Source: Lactobacillaceae bacterium
GTDB taxonomy: Bacteria; Bacillota; Bacilli; Lactobacillales; Lactobacillaceae
NCBI GenBank assembly: GCA_031261865.1
Contig: JAISIV010000077.1
Span: 1-20,134 of the forward strand
Direction of reading: 5' to 3'
Length of the DNA: 20,134 nt
Part shown: positions 6,807 through 13,982 of the stretch, one piece after another
How positions within the stretch are numbered: position 1 is the stretch's first letter
Layout of the letters: each line of letters opens with the position of its first letter
Made by a program: the position numbers and the translations under genes
Notes under the pieces: model-generated
Seen by the model: only the letters and a program-made list of their open reading frames with translations
What the model was told of the DNA's origin: nothing
Databases searched by the model: none

Positions 6807-6923
6807 AAAAGAAGTGGGCTGTACGACAATCCAGAATATTTGGCGAGATTTCTTCCTTGATTAAAAATCTGAGGAATACCGGGTTTCTTTAACGAAGAAC
6901 GAATGATATTTAAACAGACACTC

Positions 6924-6949
6924 AAGCCAATCCGAACGGCTGGTTTTTT
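6924..6949 (+). terminator. Probable weak terminator after the 5997 membrane-protein gene
   Basis: AA(G)CCA (6924-6929) can pair with TGGTT (6941-6945) with an inner CC/GG around GAAC, followed by six Ts (6944-6949). The stem has a bulge and an internal mismatch, so termination may be partial. The rest of 6807-6978 contains AT-rich short hairpins but no RNA class I recognise. Confidence 0.4.
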
Positions 6950-6975
6950 GATATCCGATTCTTATAAAATATAGT
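6948..6975 (+). promoter_or_regulatory. Promoter of the MscS gene, giving a leaderless or nearly leaderless mRNA
   Basis: TTGATA (6948-6953), 16 bases, then TATAGT (6970-6975) is a near-consensus promoter whose -10 ends three bases before the ATG at 6979. An alternative -10, TAAAAT (6965-6970), ends eight bases before it. No Shine-Dalgarno is present in either case. Confidence 0.5.
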
Positions 6976-6978
6976 GAT

Positions 6979-8016
6979 ATGCAATCAATCATTCAGAATC
7001 CCAATCCTACCGATCTCATACTGGCGTTAATAATTGTCGTTATTGCTTATTTGCTGACACACGGAGTAGTCCGCTTTATTCTTCGACAAACCATCAAATT
7101 GATTCCAGAAAGAATCGCTGTTATAAGAAACGTGATAACTGCTTTTGAAAATCCAATCAGAATCGTTGTTTTTTCGACTGGTTTTTTAATTGCCATGCAA
7201 GTGGCAGGATTCGCCACTTTTATTCTAAATATTGCTCTGTCAGTATTTCGATCAGTTTTAATGTTTAGTATTGGTTATGGAATTTATGGTTTTTCTGGAC
7301 AATTAACTGAAGTTTTAACCAGACTCGGTCGCAAGGCAAATATTGAAACCGATTCAATTGTCATGCCGTTTATCACCAGAATTGTACAATTCGTGGTTAT
7401 GCTCACGACTGTTGCAATCATTTTGTCCGACTGGGGCATAAACGTTAATGGTATTTTTGCCGGGCTTGGTCTTGCGGGTTTGGCCGTTTCAATGGCAGCA
7501 CAAGATCCGATCAAAAACTTTTTTAGCGGAGTGGCTATCATCACCGGTAAACCTTTTCAAATCGGAGATTGGATTCAAACACCTAGTGTTGAAGGAGAAG
7601 TTGAAGATATCTCTTTTCGCTCAGTTTATGTAAGAACTTCAGACGGAGCGGTGGTAATTGTCCCAAATATTACCATTACAAGTGAACCACTGACTAATTG
7701 GTCGCGGTTGAAAGCCCGAAAATTAGCCTTCGTTTTTTTCTTAGATTTGTCTTCATCGACTAAAGACATAGAAAAAGCCATCACTAAAATCCAAAAACTT
7801 TTCTTAAATGACGAACGTTTTAAAAATGATAAAGATCGAGCTTATGTCAGCAATATTGGAAAACAGGGAATTGAACTGACAATAAGTACGACTTACCGAG
7901 TTAAAAAGTTCGACACCTCCTGGACTGATGTCCGTGGAGAAATTAATTTGGCAATCATGAAAATTTTGGAACAGCAAAAATTAAAACTTGCAAAAAATAA
8001 TATCGATATCCAATAA
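6979..8016 (+). CDS. MscS-family small-conductance mechanosensitive ion channel
   Basis: The 345-residue membrane protein releases solutes when membrane tension rises on hypo-osmotic shock. N-terminal transmembrane segments lie near residues 12-35, 60-80, 83-105 and 128-150. The pore helix (TM3) is the Gly/Ala-rich GIFAGLGLAGLAVSMAAQ near 158-175. It runs into the conserved beta-domain sequence DPIKNFFSGVAIITGKPFQI and VPNITITSEPLTNWSR near 229-242. The C-terminal cytoplasmic alpha/beta vestibule is present. The start codon is not backed by a Shine-Dalgarno, but a -10 element sits immediately upstream. The stop codon abuts the stop of the convergent VOC gene with no spacer or visible terminator. 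Confidence 0.93.
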   Translation: MQSIIQNPNPTDLILALIIVVIAYLLTHGVVRFILRQTIKLIPERIAVIRNVITAFENPIRIVVFSTGFLIAMQVAGFATFILNIALSVFRSVLMFSIGYGIYGFSGQLTEVLTRLGRKANIETDSIVMPFITRIVQFVVMLTTVAIILSDWGINVNGIFAGLGLAGLAVSMAAQDPIKNFFSGVAIITGKPFQIGDWIQTPSVEGEVEDISFRSVYVRTSDGAVVIVPNITITSEPLTNWSRLKARKLAFVFFLDLSSSTKDIEKAITKIQKLFLNDERFKNDKDRAYVSNIGKQGIELTISTTYRVKKFDTSWTDVRGEINLAIMKILEQQKLKLAKNNIDIQ

Positions 8017-8394
8017 TTATTCATGAATTTCTAGAGGCAAACCATCCGGATCGAAAAAGAACATCATTGGTAAATTAGTGTAGTCATCAACTCGAATTGG
8101 CTCGGTCTTAATACCGAGTTTTTTTAATTCTTCGGCAGTCTCTAAAACAGAATTGACTTTAAAAGCTAAATGTCGAAGTCCGTAGGCCTCAGGATAATTT
8201 GGGCGGGCAGGTAAATTTGGATTTATAAAAACTTCCAGTTCAGCATCTTCCAGTTTTAAATCTAATTTGATATCGCCACGATCTCGTTTGTTTTCACGAA
8301 TAATTTCAAAACCTAATTTGTCAACATAGAAATCGATTGTGCTGTTATAGTCCGAACTATTGATGGCTACATGGTGGATTTTATTTAGTTGCAT
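8017..8394 (-). CDS. VOC (glyoxalase/bleomycin-resistance fold) family protein
   Basis: The protein is 125 residues when started at ATG 8394. It begins MQLNKIHHVAINSSDY, the usual first strand with a metal-binding His, and holds two beta-alpha-beta-beta-beta units. The second starts at GLRHLAFKV and ends FFFDPDGLPLEIHE, giving the expected second His and the terminal Glu ligand. The family includes glyoxalase I-like and lactoylglutathione-lyase-like enzymes (GloA2 type); the exact reaction cannot be assigned. An upstream in-frame extension of 30 residues exists but is not protein-like and would run into the divergent gene. CATAAT on the minus strand (8401-8406) ends exactly six bases before the chosen ATG, and no Shine-Dalgarno is present, so a leaderless mRNA is likely. 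Confidence 0.88.
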   Translation of the reverse strand: MQLNKIHHVAINSSDYNSTIDFYVDKLGFEIIRENKRDRGDIKLDLKLEDAELEVFINPNLPARPNYPEAYGLRHLAFKVNSVLETAEELKKLGIKTEPIRVDDYTNLPMMFFFDPDGLPLEIHE

Positions 8395-8400
8395 TATTCT

Positions 8401-8421
8401 ATTATGCAAAAATGAGATAAT
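8401..8421. promoter_or_regulatory. Divergent promoter pair between the VOC and YbjQ-like genes
   Basis: The minus-strand -10 CATAAT occupies 8401-8406, six bases from the VOC start codon. The plus-strand extended -10 is TG at 8413-8414, one base, then GATAAT (8416-8421). The two -10 elements are only nine bases apart on opposite strands, so they may compete for polymerase. GAAGGAGA (8437-8444) is the Shine-Dalgarno for the plus-strand gene. Confidence 0.45.
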
Positions 8422-8447
8422 AACTACATAATTTTGAAGGAGAAGAT

Positions 8448-8666
8448 ATGGCTTTATTTGGTGGAAGTGAAGATTTAATGCCAATGTTTGTTGGCGAACA
8501 CGCAGAAGGTACTTTAGGAGTGGTTAGTGGTTTTGGAATGAGTGCTGACGGTGCTTTGAAAGATATGAACAAAGCTGCCGAAAAGTTAGGTGCTACAGCC
8601 GTTGTTAATGTCCGTTTTACCGGCTTCGGTTCTAATGTGTTAGCTTTTGGAGATGCCGTTAAATAG
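8448..8666 (+). CDS. Short YbjQ-like (UPF0145, putative heavy-metal-binding domain) protein
   Basis: The 72-residue soluble protein has the family pattern: GTLGVVSGFGMS at residues 22-33, a helix DMNKAAEKLGATAVV and strand VNVRF, then NVLAFGDAVK at the C-terminus. YbjQ proteins are normally about 100-110 residues, and this one seems to lack the roughly 30-residue central segment between the first strand and the helix. The biochemical role of the family is unsettled despite the metal-binding label. The start is set by GAAGGAGA four bases upstream. The stop TAG is directly followed by ATG of a broken small gene, so the two were probably once translationally coupled. Confidence 0.7.
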   Translation: MALFGGSEDLMPMFVGEHAEGTLGVVSGFGMSADGALKDMNKAAEKLGATAVVNVRFTGFGSNVLAFGDAVK

Positions 8667-8817
8667 ATGACGGCTATGCTCATTTTGTTATCTTTGGTCC
8701 AGTTGCTGCCATTACATTTCTAACTATTCTTGAGATAGTAATCAGAATGATCAAGAACAACAAGAATTTTATGAAGAAATGAAGTTGCTAGATGATGAAG
8801 AAAACAAAGAAGACTAA
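8667..8817 (+). pseudogene. Frameshifted remnant of a small single-span membrane protein gene
   Basis: An ATG at 8667 follows the upstream stop directly, but its frame closes after 18 codons. A second frame (8663-8782), with no usable start codon, encodes a good membrane span (HFVIFGPVAAITFLTILEI) and a basic edge (IRMIKNN). A third frame ending at 8815-8817 encodes an acidic tail (DQEQQEFYEEMKLLDDEE). Both changes are in the same direction, as expected from two single-base losses, one near 8670 and one near 8745-8760. Joined, they would give a protein of about 50 residues: membrane anchor plus charged cytoplasmic tail. I do not know its function. An alternative is that the span and tail were once a C-terminal extension of the YbjQ-like protein. 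Confidence 0.5.
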
Positions 8818-8834
8818 TCCTTTTAGACTTCTTT
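8806..8834 (+). terminator. Stem-loop ending the YbjQ-like unit
   Basis: AAAGAAG (8806-8812) pairs with CTTCTTT (8828-8834). CTAA (8814-8817) pairs with TTAG (8823-8826) across an A-A mismatch, around the loop TCCTT. The T tail is short. Its 3' arm overlaps the -35 region of the leuS leader promoter. Confidence 0.5.
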
Positions 8835-8850
8835 AGTTTGATATTATAAA
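8822..8850 (+). promoter_or_regulatory. Promoter of the leuS T-box leader
   Basis: TTTAGA (8822-8827), 17 bases, then TATAAA (8845-8850) would start transcription near 8857, exactly at the foot of the T-box stem I (TCAAAC pairing with GTTTGA at 8935-8940). Confidence 0.5.
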
Positions 8851-8856
8851 TGGGTA

Positions 8857-9055
8857 TTCAAACAGTATTAGAGACACTCAAGTTTCAGGAAGCGAGCGGT
8901 TACTGAAAGCTCAAACACCAGTGTTTTGAACTTAGTTTGACTGAATTTCTAGTAATAGAAACGTCGCACGCGTTAAGTGTTTTGAGTGGTCCACATAAAA
9001 GTGGACAATTCAGGTGGTACCACGGCATGTCCGTCCTGTTTACAGGGCGGATTTT
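8857..9055 (+). promoter_or_regulatory. T-box leader (tRNA-Leu sensing) controlling leuS
   Basis: Stem I contains AGTA/GA elements after its base, the AG-bulge motif AGCGA (8891-8895), a distal-loop GGTTA (8898-8902) and a specifier context GAACTTA. This places the likely specifier codon CTT (Leu) at 8931-8933. The T-box motif AGGTGGTACCACGG spans 9012-9025. The antiterminator is AGG (9012-9014) with CCT (9035-9037) and ACGG (9022-9025) with CCGT (9031-9034), leaving the standard seven-base bulge TGGTACC that pairs with the uncharged tRNA acceptor end. The variable base T fits discriminator A of tRNA-Leu. The competing terminator is TCCGTCCTG (9030-9038) with CAGGGCGGA (9043-9051) and four Ts. 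Uncharged tRNA-Leu turns leuS on. Confidence 0.92.
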
Positions 9056-9074
9056 GTCATCTTAAGGAGAAAAA

Positions 9075-11501
9075 ATGGCATACGATCACAAATCAATCGA
9101 AACAAAATGGCAAAAACATTGGGAAGATAAGAAGGTTTTTAAAACCGAAGACGATTTTTCTAAACCAAAATATTATGCGTTAGATATGTTCCCGTTTCCC
9201 TCAGGAGCCGGCTTACACGTTGGGCACCCAGAAGGATACACGGCAACTGATATAATGAGCCGTTATAAGAGAGCTAATGGATTTAACGTTCTTCACCCAA
9301 TGGGCTTTGATTCTTTTGGTTTGCCCACTGAACAATTTGCAATGAAAACTGGGCGTTATCCTGCCGATATTACTGAAGAAAACATCGCCAATTTCACTCA
9401 TCAAATGAAAAAACTGGGTCTTTCGTATGATTGGGATCGGGAAATTCAAACCTCATCGCCCGAATATTTCAAGTGGACTCAATGGATTTTTGAAAAACTA
9501 TATGAAAAAGGTTTAGCTTATGAGTCTGAAATGATGGTTAACTGGGCGCCAGATTTGGATGGCGGTGTCGTTTTAGCTAATGAAGAAGTTATTGATGGTA
9601 AATCTGAACGTGGTGGATTCCCGGTTTACAGAAAGGCCATGCGACAATGGGTTTTGAAAATTACCGCCTATGCGGACCGTTTAGTTGACGATTTAGACGA
9701 TTTAGATTGGCCAGATGCTATTAAAGAACAACAACGTAATTGGATCGGCCGTAGTATTGGCGCTTCAGTCACTTTTGGAATCGACAATTCTGATGAAACT
9801 ATCGAAGTTTTTACTACTCGTCCAGATACTTTGTTTGGCGTTCAATATGTCGTTCTAGCTCCTGAACACAAGTTAGTAGAATCCATTGTCACCCTAGCTC
9901 AAAAAGATCAAGTAGAAGCTTATAAAAAAAATGTTCAGGTGAAATCTGATTTAGAGCGTACCGGCTTAAATAAAGATAAAACAGGTGTCTTCACCGGTGC
10001 CTATGCTACAAACCCAGTCAACGGAGAACAAGTTCCAATTTGGATTGCCGATTATGTTTTAGCTAGTTATGGAACTGGGGCCGTTATGGCGGTTCCCGCT
10101 CATGATGAACGCGATTTTGAATTCGCCGAAAAACATGGTCTCCCAATCAAGCAGGTCATTGAAGGTGGCGACATTCAAAAAGAAGCATATACAGAAGACG
10201 GGATTCACATTAATTCGGATTTCCTAGATGGACTAGATAATCAAAACGCGAAAACTAAAATTATTGATTGGTTAGAAGATAACAATAAAGGACACAAACA
10301 AGTAAATTACCGTCTGCGCGATTGGATTTTCTCTCGCCAACGTTACTGGGGAGAGCCAATTCCGGTTATCCATTGGGAAGATGGTACTTCTACACTTGTT
10401 CCTGAAAATGAACTTCCACTTACTTTGCCTTACACAACCGATATCAAACCTTCTGGAACAGGGGAATCCCCGCTTGCCAATTTAGATGACTGGTTAACTG
10501 TCGACGGAACCAATTATGGAAAGCCAGGCATTAAAGGACGTAGAGAAACTAATACCATGCCTCAATGGGCAGGATCTTCTTGGTATTATCTCCGGTACAT
10601 CGATCCTAAAAATGAAGCTGAATTAGCTTCGAAAGATAAGGTCGATTATTGGATGAATGTTGATTTATATATTGGTGGAGCCGAACACGCAGTGCTGCAC
10701 CTACTCTATGCCCGTTTCTGGCACAAGTTCTTGTATGATTTAGGAATTGTCAACACAAAAGAACCATTCCAAAAGTTAGTTAACCAGGGGATGATTTTGG
10801 GTGAAAACCACGAAAAAATGAGTAAGTCAAAAGGGAATGTTGTTAATCCCGATGATATTGTAGAAGAATTTGGAGCAGACACCTTGCGCGTTTATGAAAT
10901 GTTCATGGGTCCTCTTACGCAGTCAAAGCCCTGGTCTACAGAGGGGATTCAGGGTTCTCGTCGTTGGTTAGATCGTGTCTATCGTTTATTTATAGATGAA
11001 ACCAGTGGACAAATATCTCAATCTGTCACAGAGTCTGACGAACTTGATAAGTCTTACGCGCAAACTGTAAAAAAGGTCACTGAGGATATCCAACGCCTAA
11101 GTTTCAATACGGCAATTTCTCAAATGCAAATTTTCATTAACGACGCTTATAAAACAGGCCCAATCAGCAAAGCCCATGCCAACGGTTTTGTTCAATTATT
11201 GGCCCCTATTGCACCGCATTTGGCCGAGGAAATTTGGCACGCACTTGGAAATACCGAAGAATTAAGTTTCGCCGCATGGCCAACATACAATCCAGATGAT
11301 TTAGTTGAAGACGCTCTTGAAATCCCGGTTCAAATTAACGGGAAAGTTCGTGGCAAAATAGTTGCTCCTGCAAATCTTTCTAAAACCGAATTTGAAGAAT
11401 TTGTTCAGCAAAACGATGATGTCAAAAATATCGTAGGGGATGCTACTATTCAAAAATTAATCGCGGTTCCAGGAAGAATCATTAATATCGTTGCTAAATA
11501 A
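9075..11501 (+). CDS. leuS: Leucyl-tRNA synthetase
   Basis: The 808-residue class I synthetase charges tRNA-Leu with leucine in the cytoplasm. The ATP-binding HIGH motif appears as HVGH at residues 48-51, and KMSKS is at 581-585. Between them lies the large connective CP1 editing domain that clears mischarged tRNA, with the conserved threonine-rich segment VFTTRPDTLFG near 250 and the Asp-containing VPAHDERD near 340. The C-terminal anticodon-binding and small tail domains end with VQINGKVRGKI and PGRIINIVAK. Length is normal for the bacterial form. AAGGAG at 9064-9069 fixes the start. The gene is monocistronic between the T-box leader and a UUCG-type terminator. Confidence 0.98.
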   Translation: MAYDHKSIETKWQKHWEDKKVFKTEDDFSKPKYYALDMFPFPSGAGLHVGHPEGYTATDIMSRYKRANGFNVLHPMGFDSFGLPTEQFAMKTGRYPADITEENIANFTHQMKKLGLSYDWDREIQTSSPEYFKWTQWIFEKLYEKGLAYESEMMVNWAPDLDGGVVLANEEVIDGKSERGGFPVYRKAMRQWVLKITAYADRLVDDLDDLDWPDAIKEQQRNWIGRSIGASVTFGIDNSDETIEVFTTRPDTLFGVQYVVLAPEHKLVESIVTLAQKDQVEAYKKNVQVKSDLERTGLNKDKTGVFTGAYATNPVNGEQVPIWIADYVLASYGTGAVMAVPAHDERDFEFAEKHGLPIKQVIEGGDIQKEAYTEDGIHINSDFLDGLDNQNAKTKIIDWLEDNNKGHKQVNYRLRDWIFSRQRYWGEPIPVIHWEDGTSTLVPENELPLTLPYTTDIKPSGTGESPLANLDDWLTVDGTNYGKPGIKGRRETNTMPQWAGSSWYYLRYIDPKNEAELASKDKVDYWMNVDLYIGGAEHAVLHLLYARFWHKFLYDLGIVNTKEPFQKLVNQGMILGENHEKMSKSKGNVVNPDDIVEEFGADTLRVYEMFMGPLTQSKPWSTEGIQGSRRWLDRVYRLFIDETSGQISQSVTESDELDKSYAQTVKKVTEDIQRLSFNTAISQMQIFINDAYKTGPISKAHANGFVQLLAPIAPHLAEEIWHALGNTEELSFAAWPTYNPDDLVEDALEIPVQINGKVRGKIVAPANLSKTEFEEFVQQNDDVKNIVGDATIQKLIAVPGRIINIVAK

Positions 11502-11504
11502 TTT

Positions 11505-11528
11505 AAGGCGCTTCGGCGTCTTTTTTTT
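11505..11528 (+). terminator. Intrinsic terminator after leuS
   Basis: AAGGCGC pairs with GCGTCTT around the very stable tetraloop TTCG (11512-11515), followed by a run of eight Ts. The T run ends only three bases before the -10 of the next gene. Confidence 0.9.
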
Positions 11529-11531
11529 GTT

Positions 11532-11537
11532 TATACT
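11532..11537 (+). promoter_or_regulatory. -10 element giving a leaderless transcript of the DUF2785-like gene
   Basis: TATACT at 11532-11537 ends exactly six bases before the ATG at 11544, which would make the A of the start codon the first transcribed base. No Shine-Dalgarno exists. The -35 position falls in the leuS terminator and is poor. Confidence 0.5.
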
Positions 11538-11543
11538 CAGTTC

Positions 11544-12260
11544 ATGTTAAAGATTAATTTCGAAAACCCCACTCAATCAGATCTTGATTTAATTTTGGAA
11601 AATATCGGAAATCAACACCCTGAAATACGAGACGAGTACTTATTTAATTCATTTGCCCAAAACGCGCAAAATTTTAACGAAACTCAGCTAAATTGGTTAT
11701 TTAAGCAATTAATTTCAAACTTAGAAAGTACAGATCGGTTAGTCAAATCTTTTTCGGCTTTATTTCTAGTTCGAATTATTAATCTACAGCCAAAACTAAT
11801 TTCTTCGAAATTAATTGATGCCATCTTTGATGCGTTCATAAAAGAAACAGATGTTACAGGTTTTGATCGAGAAGTCGGCTGGGTTCATTTATTCGCGCAT
11901 TTTTCGGATTTAATTTTCACAATCATTTATTTGGGCGATAAAACAAACTTTTCTGAAGAACAAATTCAGACCATCCTCATAAAAGTTTTTAATTTAGAAG
12001 AAGAACTACAAAATCACACCGAAGGTCGGATTGCGAACGTTTTTGCGATGGCAATCGACAAACAAATTATCAAATTCAATGATCTCTTGAATTGGCTTGA
12101 GGAATTAAGCAGTAAAGAGTACCCTCAGTATTTAACGACTATCGATTTTACTTTGAAGTTATTGGCTATTCTAGATTTTGAAAACCTGATTAGTTCAATT
12201 CAAAAACAACAGCTTTGGGACTTAATCAAGAATTTATATCAGGAAAAAGGTTATCTTTAG
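11544..12260 (+). CDS. DUF2785-like all-helical protein
   Basis: This 238-residue soluble protein is predicted to be nearly all alpha-helical, with repeated amphipathic helices reminiscent of HEAT-like folds. The central segment FDREVGWVHLFAHFSDLIF near residues 109-127 resembles the conserved GW-H-AHxxDL core of DUF2785 proteins. The function of that family is unknown to me. There is no signal peptide, membrane span or catalytic motif I can name beyond the conserved Trp, His and Asp. Leader-free expression is suggested by the -10 element six bases upstream. It stands alone between the leuS terminator and the flippase gene. Confidence 0.7.
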   Translation: MLKINFENPTQSDLDLILENIGNQHPEIRDEYLFNSFAQNAQNFNETQLNWLFKQLISNLESTDRLVKSFSALFLVRIINLQPKLISSKLIDAIFDAFIKETDVTGFDREVGWVHLFAHFSDLIFTIIYLGDKTNFSEEQIQTILIKVFNLEEELQNHTEGRIANVFAMAIDKQIIKFNDLLNWLEELSSKEYPQYLTTIDFTLKLLAILDFENLISSIQKQQLWDLIKNLYQEKGYL

Positions 12261-12292
12261 TCTACTAATTATTTCAAATTAAAAATTTTAGG

Positions 12293-12298
12293 TAAACT
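12293..12298 (+). promoter_or_regulatory. -10-like element giving a nearly leaderless flippase transcript
   Basis: TAAACT at 12293-12298 ends seven bases before the ATG at 12306. The nearest purine-rich AGG (12290-12292) is 13 bases away, too far for a normal ribosome site. The -35 region is weak. Confidence 0.4.
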
Positions 12299-12305
12299 TA
12301 TTCTT

Positions 12306-13982
12306 ATGGATAATTCTGTTCAGATGACTACTGAACAACCAAATACTGATTCTCAAAATAGCCAATTGGTCCGTGGAGCAAGTTGGTTGGCGTTTGGGAA
12401 TATTTTTTCTCGTATTTTAGGCGCTCTTTATATCATTCCCTGGACGATTGTTATTGGAGTTAACGCCACTAAAGCCAACGGTCTTTTTAATATGGGTTAC
12501 ACCATTTACGCCCTTTTTTTGATGATCGCAACAGCTGGTCTGCCTTCAGCCATCAGTAAATTGGTGGCACAATTCAACGCTAAAAATGCGCAAGGTACTT
12601 CACTTACGCTTTTAACTAGAGGGGTAAAAATTTCAATTTATGCTGGAATTCTTTCCGCTGCTTTCTTACTCGTTTTTTCAGATGTTCTATCGGCAGGGAA
12701 TTCGTCTTTGAGGACAATTCTATGGTCCTTATCGCCAGCACTTTTGATTTTGCCTCTAGTTGCGGTTCTTCGTGGTTTCTTTCAGGGTAATAATTTAATG
12801 AAGTATTCAGCGATCAGCCAATTGCTCGAGCAGATCGCTCGCATTATTTTCATCCTTATTTCCACTTTTATAATCATTGCTCAAAACCCGAATAACTGGC
12901 GTGGAGCAGTAATTTCTTCAACTTTTGCAGCGTTTGTAGGAGCTTTAGTTGCTTTAGCCTATTTATTATTTTCGTTTATTCAAAAAAGACAAGTATTTTT
13001 TGCCCAAGCTAGGAGTGCGACAAATAATGAACGTCTACCTAAAAAAGGCTTCGTTATTAATTTGCTTAAACAATCTTTGCCTTTCATTATTGTTGGTTCT
13101 GCGGTCACCGTGTTTCAATTGATTGACCAGTACACTTATTTTCCAATCATGTCCCATTTTTGGAATCTAACGCAGAACTCGCTTTTAATTAGTTTCGCTC
13201 GATTTAATGCCAACGCTAATAAAATCATTATGATTATAGTGCCGCTAGCGGGTGCTATTTCTTCAGCTGCTTTACCGCTTGTCGCTCAGGCCGCTCAAAA
13301 TAAAAATATCCAAGAAATAAAAAATCAGGTTTATAACGTTTTTCGTTTGTTCTTCGTCGTGATGATGATTGCCGGACTTGGATTGTACGGTATTGCTATG
13401 CCGATTTATGTTGTCTTCTATGGAAGTAGTGATCCTAATTTAATCAATGGTCAACAAATCCTTCAAGTATCTAGTATTTTCGCTATTTTCTACGGTTTCT
13501 ATTCGATTGCGACTGTCATTGTTCAATCAGTAGATCGAGCCGACGAAGCAATGAAAGCGTTAGCATATGGCCTAGTGGTTAAAATTTTGTTCCAAGTGCC
13601 AATGATTTATCTTTTTAAAGATTTCGGCCCGCTAATGTCATCGATATTGGGAACAGGTTTCTCATCAATTTACCTGTTGAGAGTGTTGAAGAATAATTAT
13701 CAAGTAACACTCATAGATATTTCTACATTGATCATTAAGATATCTCTATTGTCCCTAGCTTCAGGACTTTCTGCGCTAGGTATTTCAACACTTTTGAACA
13801 ATTATTTGCCGCTCACTCGTTCGTATCAATTAATCACTTTAATTGTTTCGACTTTCGTTGGAGCCGTTGTTGCTGGAATTCTTCTATTCCAATTACACGT
13901 GGCTGACGATTTGTTAGATAGGTATTTGCGTCGAATTTTTAATAGGAAGGGTAGAATAAATAAAACGAGGTATTTAAGATGA
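12306..13982 (+). CDS. MOP-superfamily flippase, polysaccharide/lipid II type (YtgP/SpoVB-like)
   Basis: The 558-residue integral membrane protein has about 14 hydrophobic segments. It has a soluble N-terminal tail of about 20 residues before the family's opening stretch (VRGASWLAFGNIFSRILGAL), and a basic C-terminal tail. Members flip undecaprenyl-linked sugars across the membrane. The YtgP/MurJ-like group carries lipid II for peptidoglycan, and the general pattern GLPSAISKLVAQFNA near residues 78-92 agrees with that group. The substrate is an inference. It overlaps pepV by four bases (ATGA), so the two are translationally coupled and lie shortly before the dcw cluster. No ribosome site is visible for its own start, and an internal ATG at residue 7 also lacks one. 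Confidence 0.85.
   Translation: MDNSVQMTTEQPNTDSQNSQLVRGASWLAFGNIFSRILGALYIIPWTIVIGVNATKANGLFNMGYTIYALFLMIATAGLPSAISKLVAQFNAKNAQGTSLTLLTRGVKISIYAGILSAAFLLVFSDVLSAGNSSLRTILWSLSPALLILPLVAVLRGFFQGNNLMKYSAISQLLEQIARIIFILISTFIIIAQNPNNWRGAVISSTFAAFVGALVALAYLLFSFIQKRQVFFAQARSATNNERLPKKGFVINLLKQSLPFIIVGSAVTVFQLIDQYTYFPIMSHFWNLTQNSLLISFARFNANANKIIMIIVPLAGAISSAALPLVAQAAQNKNIQEIKNQVYNVFRLFFVVMMIAGLGLYGIAMPIYVVFYGSSDPNLINGQQILQVSSIFAIFYGFYSIATVIVQSVDRADEAMKALAYGLVVKILFQVPMIYLFKDFGPLMSSILGTGFSSIYLLRVLKNNYQVTLIDISTLIIKISLLSLASGLSALGISTLLNNYLPLTRSYQLITLIVSTFVGAVVAGILLFQLHVADDLLDRYLRRIFNRKGRINKTRYLR

Noticed and set aside
6807..6978. Protein-like stretches in the gap before the MscS gene (for example GLYDNPEYLARFLP, in frame after the stop of the preceding gene)
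   Set aside because: All frames are cut by stops, no start with a ribosome site exists, and two different frames look equally protein-like. This is most likely chance in a 172-base spacer with a weak terminator and the MscS promoter. No known riboswitch motif was recognised.
8395..8484. 30-residue N-terminal extension of the VOC protein
   Set aside because: The extension is not conserved-looking, would overlap the divergent YbjQ-like gene start, and the -10 element at 8401-8406 lies inside it.
8986..9183. Open frame of 65 codons running through the leuS leader
   Set aside because: It overlaps the T-box, its terminator and the leuS start, has no ribosome site and no protein-like features.
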